From contig JAEOAD010000052.1 of assembly GCA_036365145.1 (NCBI GenBank), positions 12,027,501 through 12,091,500 of the forward strand: DNA of 64,000 nt, read 5' to 3'. The position numbers were made by a program, and so were the translations under genes. Numbering within the stretch: position 1 is the first letter of the stretch; each line of letters starts with the position of its first letter. The notes under the pieces are model-generated. The model saw only the letters and a program-made list of their open reading frames with translations, was not told the origin of the DNA and made no database searches. The DNA is from Orientallactaga sibirica. Its lineage: Eukaryota > Chordata > Mammalia > Rodentia > Dipodidae. Positions 57,558 to 64,000 of the stretch are shown piece by piece.

Positions 57558-58071
57558 TGGGGCAAACGGGGAAAGTGCTTGTGTGGAGGAGTGAGCTCCT
57601 CTGAACTGGTGAGCATCGTAGTTCAGGCTGGTATAGACATCATTAAATAGCACATCTTTCTTTCTCATAGTCTTGGGTGCCAGAACTCAATATCAAAGTC
57701 TCTCCAGAGCCCTGGGGGCTTGAAGCCTTGCCAACACTTTGGTTTCAGATTTCTGACCTCCAGAACTATGAGAAACTAAATTTTCTGTGGTCATCAAGTA
57801 TGGGGTAGATGTTATGCATTAACCTAAAAAACTAAAGACAAAAACTACTGAGTGCCTTTTTAAAATTATTATTCTGTTGATTTGGGGAAAGAATTTTCTT
57901 ACAAATTTTACCACAGTTTTAGGTTACACATGATTTTTTGAGAATAACAAGCAAGATTACCTAACTATGTAAAATGACAATTTGTTTTCTAAATCTATCT
58001 GGTCAGGTGGATGGCAGGTGTCTGTTGCTCACGGCAGGTCTTGTAACTGCAAGAGTCTGCCCCTGAGCTTA
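57558..58071. other. Intronic sequence, nothing assigned
   Basis: No repeat or exon recognised. Confidence 0.4.
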
Positions 58072-58190
58072 GGGAGGCTGTCCTGGGTGCTCCTGCTGCA
58101 GCTGTCAGAGGAGGCTGTCCTGGGTGCTCCCGCTGCAGCTGTCAGAGGAGGCTGTCCTGGGTGCTCCCACTGCAGCTGTCAGAGGTAGCT
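58072..58190 (+). repeat. 37-bp minisatellite, left inverted arm, about 3 copies
   Basis: Unit 'ggctgtcctgggtgctcc' + 'cgctgcagctgtcagagga', 37 bp (offsets checked at 58081, 58118 and 58155). After the array the sequence 'ctcaaccgaagtgcacagag' to about 58262 is also mirrored in the right arm. Confidence 0.95.
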
Positions 58191-58263
58191 GCTCTGAGCT
58201 GTCCTGAGTGCTCAACCGAAGTGCACAGAGATGTCTGGCTCAGTCTCTCCTTTCCTGCCTATT

Positions 58264-58461
58264 CTCTAAGGTGTCTGCCTACAGAGCCAAAGGACCCCAG
58301 TTCAATTCCCCAGGACTCACATTAGCCAGATCCACAAGGTGGCACATGCAACTGGAGTTCATTTGCAGTGTCTGGAGGCCCTGGTGCACCCATTCTCTCT
58401 CTTTACCTCTCTCTGTCTCTCAAATAAATAAATAAATAAAATAAAAAATTAAATAAAATAT
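58264..58461 (+). repeat. ID-headed SINE, type 1, lacking its 5' head
   Basis: Starts within the head ('aaggtgtctgcctacagagc'), body normal, tail 'aaataaataaataaataaa'. It sits between the two inverted minisatellite arms. Confidence 0.9.
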
Positions 58462-58689
58462 CAAGTAATTCTTCCTTGACTTTATTTTTTTCTTTAGGCT
58501 ATATCATCTGCTATACACTGAGTTTTTACTTATTGTCTCTTTTTCCCATGCTAAATGCCATCGCATTGACTGAAATTTTTGTCTGCTATATTCCTAGTGC
58601 TTCCTCACTGGGCTGGGCACTGAGTTCACTGAATAAACAGTATGGACAAGAAAGGAGAAACTGAGGCAAACATCTCTGTGTACTTGTGT

Positions 58690-58918
58690 TGAGCACCCAG
58701 GACAGCCTCCCCTGACAGCTGCAGTGGGAGCACCTAGGACAGCCTCCTCTGACAGCCACAGCGGGAGCACCCAGGACAGCCTCCTCGGACAGCCGCAGCG
58801 GGAGCACCCAGGACAGCCTCCTCTGACAGCCGCAGCGGGAGCACCCAGGACAGCCTCCTCTGACAGCCGCAGCGGGAGCACCCAGGACAGCCTCCTCGGA
58901 TAGCCGCAGCGGGAAGCT
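58690..58918 (-). repeat. 37-bp minisatellite, right inverted arm, about 6 copies
   Basis: Same 37-bp unit as the left arm but reverse-complemented ('gggagcacccaggacagcct' + 'cctctgacagccgcagc'). The preceding 50-60 bp ('aaggagaaactgaggcaaac', 'atctctgtgtacttgtgttg') is an imperfect reverse complement of the sequence after the left array. Confidence 0.95.
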
Positions 58919-61918
58919 TCAGGGACACTTCAGCTGGAGAATGATTGCAGTTAATCTCTGGAGGAAGGCAGGAGGCAGCACGATTCTGTGCTTGCACTCT
59001 CTGGGAGCCTCACATGGTTCTCTCTCTACTGTCATTCACGGGCTGGCAGCCGGCAGGTGGCCTGACATGATAAAGCTGCAGATGACAGTGGGAAGTCAGT
59101 GTGGCATGTGTGCAGCATTAAGAGCAGGTCCAGGGAGCTGGCTACAGATACCAGGAAGTTCACGGGCTGTCATCAGGACAAGCTGAAGGTCCTGAGCTTG
59201 GCATGCCCCTCTCCCCTTCTCCCCATCCCCTAGAGGCATGTTTGACAATGGTAAGCACATCATGCTATTTTTAAGCTGAAATTCTGGAATACAATTCCCT
59301 GTGCGTTTGGTATCATTTCTTTCTGATAACAACAAAAAAACTTCATTAAATATGCTTGAAACAGCTTCTTTATTGAAAAATAATCATAGAAATATTTGTT
59401 TCCTAGTTAATTCCCTAGAATGTGTCTTTAAATAGATTCACTACCCTCCTTACAGAAAGTCTTTCTATCCATAAGACACATGGGAGCACTCCTAGCAGGG
59501 AAATAAAGCACATTCCCATCAAGGCAGACAGACGCTTCTGTGGGAGCCTTACCTGCTGGCCTCACACACACAGAATCATCTTGTTCCCAGTCTGACCTTT
59601 TCCCGAGGTCTCTTCTTTTAATGCCCACAGTATTCTGCAAAGCTATAAATCCTCTTTCTCCTCATCCTAGGCTACGTGCCTTTGTTTCGTGGGTCATCAA
59701 CTGTTTTCTTCTTCCAGCCCAGCTACGGCAGACCCTCTGCTGCTAGGCTACTCCAGCCTCTCAACCCTGACCAGTTCTCTTAACTTGCAAGGCCTCTGCT
59801 TTCTCAGCTTCCAGGCCTCACTCTAGGGGACCACCTTTCAGTCTGCACCCAACTGACTCAGGTTCCTACCATAGTGGTTTCAGAGCAAAACTCTTACAGG
59901 GTGGAGGAAAGCACTGGTGACAGAGCAGGAAGAGTCAGTCGCTCACACGCCCAGCAGCCTATTTATTACCTGGGGCCATGCAGCTGGCGCTGGGGACTGA
60001 GCAGGTGCAGAATGCCAGAGCACCTCTCCTCCACCTCTCAGGGTGCCTCCTCTTGCCCACAGGCACTCTCATCTCCCATGTATGTACGTGTACACACATA
60101 CACTCTTTCTGGCATACTTTCCTATCCCTGGGACGTCCTAAAGTTGGAACTACTTTACAACTGGGACAATCACTTGGTTTGCTTCAGTGGGCTTTCTTGG
60201 TATATCCAAGGCACTTTCAGGATTTTCTGGCTGCAGCAAATCAGAATATATACTTTGGCTTCATGTGATTAATTTACATAACTTTATCCCTATTCACACA
60301 GACAACATTGCAAACTTTCTTATTCTCATACGACAGCGCAGAGGAAGAACTAAAAGAACCAAGAACAAAAATAAGAAATCTAGACAAAAGGTCAGAAGAA
60401 GAAAGTTTAAAGATTAAGAGCAGGTGACGAGACCAGACTTGAAGAAAGGAAAAGAGGGATGGAAGGAGAAAGGTGGTCAGGACGGAAGTGAAGCAGTTCC
60501 TGTATTAGCGTCTACTACACGATCAGCCCGACACAAAGGGGAGGCAGGGGGTGGGAAGGGCGAGGAAGCAATGCTTTACAGGAAAGTCTGGGGCTGTTGC
60601 TCAGTGGCAGAGCACCACAAAACAAAGAACAAAACAAGCCCCAAAGTCAGGTTCCCACTGACCAGACCCTTAATTTGGAATATATCCACCACTCACTTGT
60701 TTCAAGTAGCACTGAATTTGTGGCAAAGCAGAAGTAGTACATTAACTGCGTTTAGCAAGCTAGTTGGAATGAAAATTGACACCCAGTCCCAAAACACAAT
60801 GTACTAACCTTAGGCTCCAACACTAACTGCAACAGAATTGTCAACCACAGACAGTACCTGTGACAGTGTTGAGTCAGCAGTGTCATTACACTAGGCTTGT
60901 GTAACTATTGAAACTAGATCTTTACCTGCGAGACCTGCACATTCAAAGATAATCTTAATATTCCCAGCCCTCTGGTGTTAACAATTTCCACCACTCTTCG
61001 ATCCACAAGTGGATAAATCATATTAAATTAAATCAGTCTGTATTTAACTATCTTAATCAGAAAAAGGATTTAATGAAATTGAAAAGCCTTGATGAATACT
61101 CTAATTATTATAAGCTAATATTTGTCCATGAAAAAGAATTTGTTTCAGGATCAGAGACCAGGAGAAACCAGAGGCACTAACTCAATAATGGAATGCCTAA
61201 TTAAAGGATAATGGATCCTAATTATCATGTATTGCTTCTCCCTGCATATGATTGATTTAGCACACAGCTTTTCACACAGTTCATTAAGAAGACCTAAATA
61301 AAACACAAATACTAAAAATAAAGGGGGAAAGAAAAAAAGACCTGGTAAATGAAAACTTTAAAAAAAATATGGAGGTCAGATGTATCATGAAGTCTAACGA
61401 TTAGGGGAAATAAGCCCTGTTGGAGAAGTAGGTTCCAACAGCACATAGAGAAACTGCATTGGTACCACTCTTTCTTAAGTGGTTGCTGGTCTCATGAGTT
61501 TACAGTTATGTTAAAGGAATGCATTCATCCAACTCCAAGTAAGAGTCCAGGAAGTCCTGTCACAACCGCGGGGCAGGAGCTGGGCTGGCTGTAGTCACCC
61601 TACAGGTTCGCAGACAGGGAAGCTGCCTGATGAAAGTTTGTATTCTAGCTGAAATACAAGATGTAAACATGGGAAGAGTGAAGTGATAACGCAGAAAATG
61701 AATCAGAACACAAAAGTCTCAGGAGAGGGGGCCGTCTCCGAGAAAACACGCTGAATTCAGAAAAGGACGAGCTCACCGCGGGCTGCACCGTCTAATGTGC
61801 TGCCCGCAGGCCGCTTAGGATAACACGTGGGTGATGGTGCTTGAGACCGAAAGGAACCGGGTTTTCAATGATTATGGAAAAAGAAGCATCAGGTGTCTTA
61901 AAAAACACAAACAGCAAT
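58919..61918. other. Intronic sequence, nothing assigned
   Basis: A 3-kb stretch with no recognised SINE. Open frames (59874-60272 plus, 60424-60807 plus) resemble no family. The part 60950-61320 is AT-rich. It is repeat-poor compared with the surroundings, so diverged old repeats or conserved non-coding sequence are possible. Confidence 0.4.
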
Positions 61919-62300
61919 CAGGGCTAGGGCCATGGCTCAGCAGTTAAAGGCGTTTGCTAGGAAAGCCTGCAGCCCAGGTTCGATTCCCTAGGACTCATGC
62001 TAAGAGAGCTGCTCAAAGTGGCACATGTGTCTGGAGTTTGTGGCAGCAAGAGGTCCTAGTGCATATATACTCTTTTTTTTTTTTTTTTTTTTGTGGTTTT
62101 TTGAGGTAGGGTCTCACACTAGCCCAGGCTGACCTGGAATTCACTATGTAGTCTCAGGGTGGCCTCAAACTCACAACAATCCTCCTATGTCTGCCTCCTG
62201 AGTGCTGGGATTAAAGGCGTGTGCCACCACGCCCGGCTTGCATATATACTCTTAACTTTCTTTCTCTCTCTTAAGAAACTAAATAAAATATTAAAAAACA
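61919..62300 (+). repeat. ID-headed SINE, type 1, split by a B1
   Basis: Head 'cagggctagggccatggctc', B box 'ggttcgattccc', body and tail; interrupted at 62075 and resumed at 62254. Confidence 0.88.
62075..62238 (-). repeat. B1-like SINE nested in a SINE
   Basis: Reverse B1 with a T run. A perfect 15-bp TSD tgcatatatactctt lies at 62060-62074 and 62239-62253, within the host SINE. Confidence 0.95.
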
Positions 62301-62455
62301 CTAATCAACAAAACAGAGTTTAAAGGTAGTCTCATGGATATATTAAAGCTTAATGTATAATAAAGGTGATATGGGCAACAAGAATTTGTTTTACACAGTC
62401 TGGGGAAAATTAAGGTCAGGTACTCACTCAGTGATACGTTTAAAATGCCAATATA

Positions 62456-62620
62456 AGCCAGGCGTGGTGGCACACGCCTTTAATCCCAGCACTCTGGAGG
62501 CAGAGGTAGGAGGATCGCCGTGAGTTCGAGGCAACCCTGAGACTGCATAGTTAATTCCAGGTCAGCCTGGACCAGAGTGAGACCCTACCTTAAAAAGCCA
62601 AAATGAATAAATAAATAAAT
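62456..62620 (+). repeat. B1-like SINE, young
   Basis: 'gccaggcgtggtggcacacg', 'ggaggatcgccgtgagttcg', 'agtgagaccctaccttaaaa' and (AATA)n at the end. Confidence 0.93.
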
Positions 62621-62742
62621 ACCAATTTATTCCCCCTCTCTCGCTCTGATCCAAGCATAATAAAAAAAAATAAGGTTGAGACACACACACCTGTATACAG
62701 TCATGCCACATACAATATACACATATGAAAAATAATTGTCTA

Positions 62743-62877
62743 AATTGGGTGTGGCAGTACATGCCTATAAACCTAGCACTAAGCAGGCAGACAAGGGGAC
62801 CGACCAGTGGTTCAAGACCAGCAGTAGCTACATAGTAAACAGCCAGCCTGGCCTACATGAGACATATCTCAAAAAAA
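62743..62877 (+). repeat. B1-like SINE, old
   Basis: 'attgggtgtggcagtacatg', 'gttcaagaccagcagtagct' and 'agacatatctc'. Strongly diverged. Confidence 0.65.
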
Positions 62878-62929
62878 TTCTGACTGAATATTATTGACTA
62901 AAATAGAACATACAGATCTGTAATGTTTT

Positions 62930-63780
62930 CAACTCATCAAGAGATTACTATCTATGTGACACGACTTTGTCATCTACAATGCACTGAGCTGGGACACGTG
63001 CAGCCCGTGAGCCAGAACAGGGATATGCCTTATGGAACATAAAGAGCTGGTCACTGCAAGCTGACACTCGTCACACAGCAACCCCGTTAGGAAAAGAGAA
63101 GATACAAACAGGTAAATGATGAGAGAGGAATTCCAGCTATCAAGACACGTAAAATCCTTGGTAATCAGATAAAAGGAAATTAAAACCATAAGGCAGAACT
63201 TTAAATCTGTTCAGCTGGCAAGAAGCAGAGAGGAGGCTCAACCCCGAGGCTGGCAGGAGGGCGCAGAGGAGCCTCAGACACACCAGGGAGTTCGAAGAGG
63301 GAGCAGCCAGGTGGAGCACAGGGTGAGCCCGTTAAAGCCAGCCAGGAGTACCTGACTGCTCTTCTCTCGTGCCACAGCCTACGAAGTTCTCATAAAAACA
63401 CATAAAAGGCATGGAAAAGGACAGTCACCATGACGATAGTGGGGACTGGAGGCTACCTGGGTGTCTGTCTGTCTTTAATGATGTAAGCAAAGGGGATATA
63501 AGACACAGTATGGAGAAGGAAGTCACGGTGAGCCAAGGATTAGAAATCAGTGTGTCAGCATGAATGTGTGCTAAAAACAAAATACTTATGAAAAGCAAGA
63601 AGCAGAGTGAGGTAACAGTTCCATTTACATAAAGAAAAGTCCAGAATTTTATAGAAACAAGCAAAAGCACACACATTCAGGATGACAGAATGATACCTAT
63701 GGAAGGTGAAAACATGGAGTACAGGAGGAGGAAGTGAATAAGGAAGAAAGATGAAACAAAAGAGAAGTCTTACCTGTGAC
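62930..63780 (+). repeat. Possible ancient LINE-1 remnant
   Basis: 'aaggaaattaaaaccataag' and 'cagttccatttacataaaga' + 'aaagtccagaattttataga' recall the 3' region of old L1M elements. Diverged; boundaries are guesses. Confidence 0.4.
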
Positions 63781-63879
63781 CAATAGTGACAATGTCCTAC
63801 AAATTATTATGAATCTTATTCTCTGAAACTGGGGCATTAATTTAAACATATATATTTTTATAACTATTCTTTTTAGAAA

Positions 63880-64000
63880 TGTTTGTTTTTATTTGCAAGC
63901 AGGGAGAAAGAGTGTATGTATTAGAGTGAGATAGGTGCACCAGGGCCTCTGATACTGCAGATGAACTCCAGATGCATGCACCACTTTGCACATCTGGCTT
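63880..64000 (-). repeat. ID-headed SINE, type 1, cut by window edge
   Basis: T-rich tail and body ('ggtgcaccagggcctctgat', 'gatgcatgcaccactttgca'); the head lies outside the window. Confidence 0.85.

Larger units (their letters stand above)
46054..64000 (-). other. LCLAT1: LCLAT1 last intron (continues past window)
   Basis: The penultimate exon should encode the segment ending 'TTGFTFVVDRLREG'. I searched the non-repeat parts of the minus strand for it and for the upstream acyltransferase motifs and found none, so the intron is at least 17.9 kb. LCLAT1 is known to have very large introns. The intron is rich in tandem repeats. Confidence 0.7.

Noticed and set aside
58586..58997. Cys/Gly-rich minus frames in the 37-bp array
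   Set aside because: They are translations of the inverted minisatellite. The unit (37 bp) is not a multiple of three, so the repeats shift frame and do not form a stable protein.

Overview
The window is mammalian nuclear DNA, most likely from a rodent. It has one confidently recognised protein-coding exon in 64 kb, very dense young SINEs, (GT)n/(CA)n tracts, LINE-1 remnants, LTR remnants and minisatellites. Three SINE kinds dominate: B1-like (7SL-derived), B4-like (ID-B1 fusion) and a tRNA-like 'ID-headed' SINE. B4 plus B1 points to the mouse-related clade. The ID-headed body is not a mouse or rat type and recalls jerboa (Dipodidae) genomes; that assignment is from memory and is not proven here.

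The gene is LCLAT1 (lysocardiolipin acyltransferase 1, also ALCAT1/AGPAT8) on the minus strand. Its last coding exon is 46053 down to 45551, with a clean acceptor, the known C-terminal region, two membrane segments and a C-terminal KKHE dilysine ER signal. Lower coordinates (about 42160-45550) look like its long 3' UTR, a block without SINEs. Everything above 46053 should be the last LCLAT1 intron; I found no further exon there.

Layout. 1-41460: intergenic, downstream of LCLAT1, made of L1 pieces (1-345, 18955-26290), SINEs, MIR remnants, three related solo LTRs (11388-11736, 16759-17322, 28446-28792), two other LTRs (30709-31125 and 32922-33311) and some unique sequence. 41463-46053: LCLAT1 3' UTR and terminal exon. 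46054-64000: intron, holding two large minisatellites (52-bp unit at 47182-48888; 30-bp unit at 50245-51925), a perfect 27-bp inverted repeat with a SINE between its arms (55034-55407), and a pair of 37-bp-unit arrays in inverted orientation (58072-58190 and 58690-58918).

No operon, CRISPR array, phage or bacterial-type system is present. The most notable signals are the inverted minisatellite pair, the two intronic tandem arrays, CTCF-like motifs carried inside one SINE subtype, and several nested insertions whose target-site duplications (TSDs) let their order be read.
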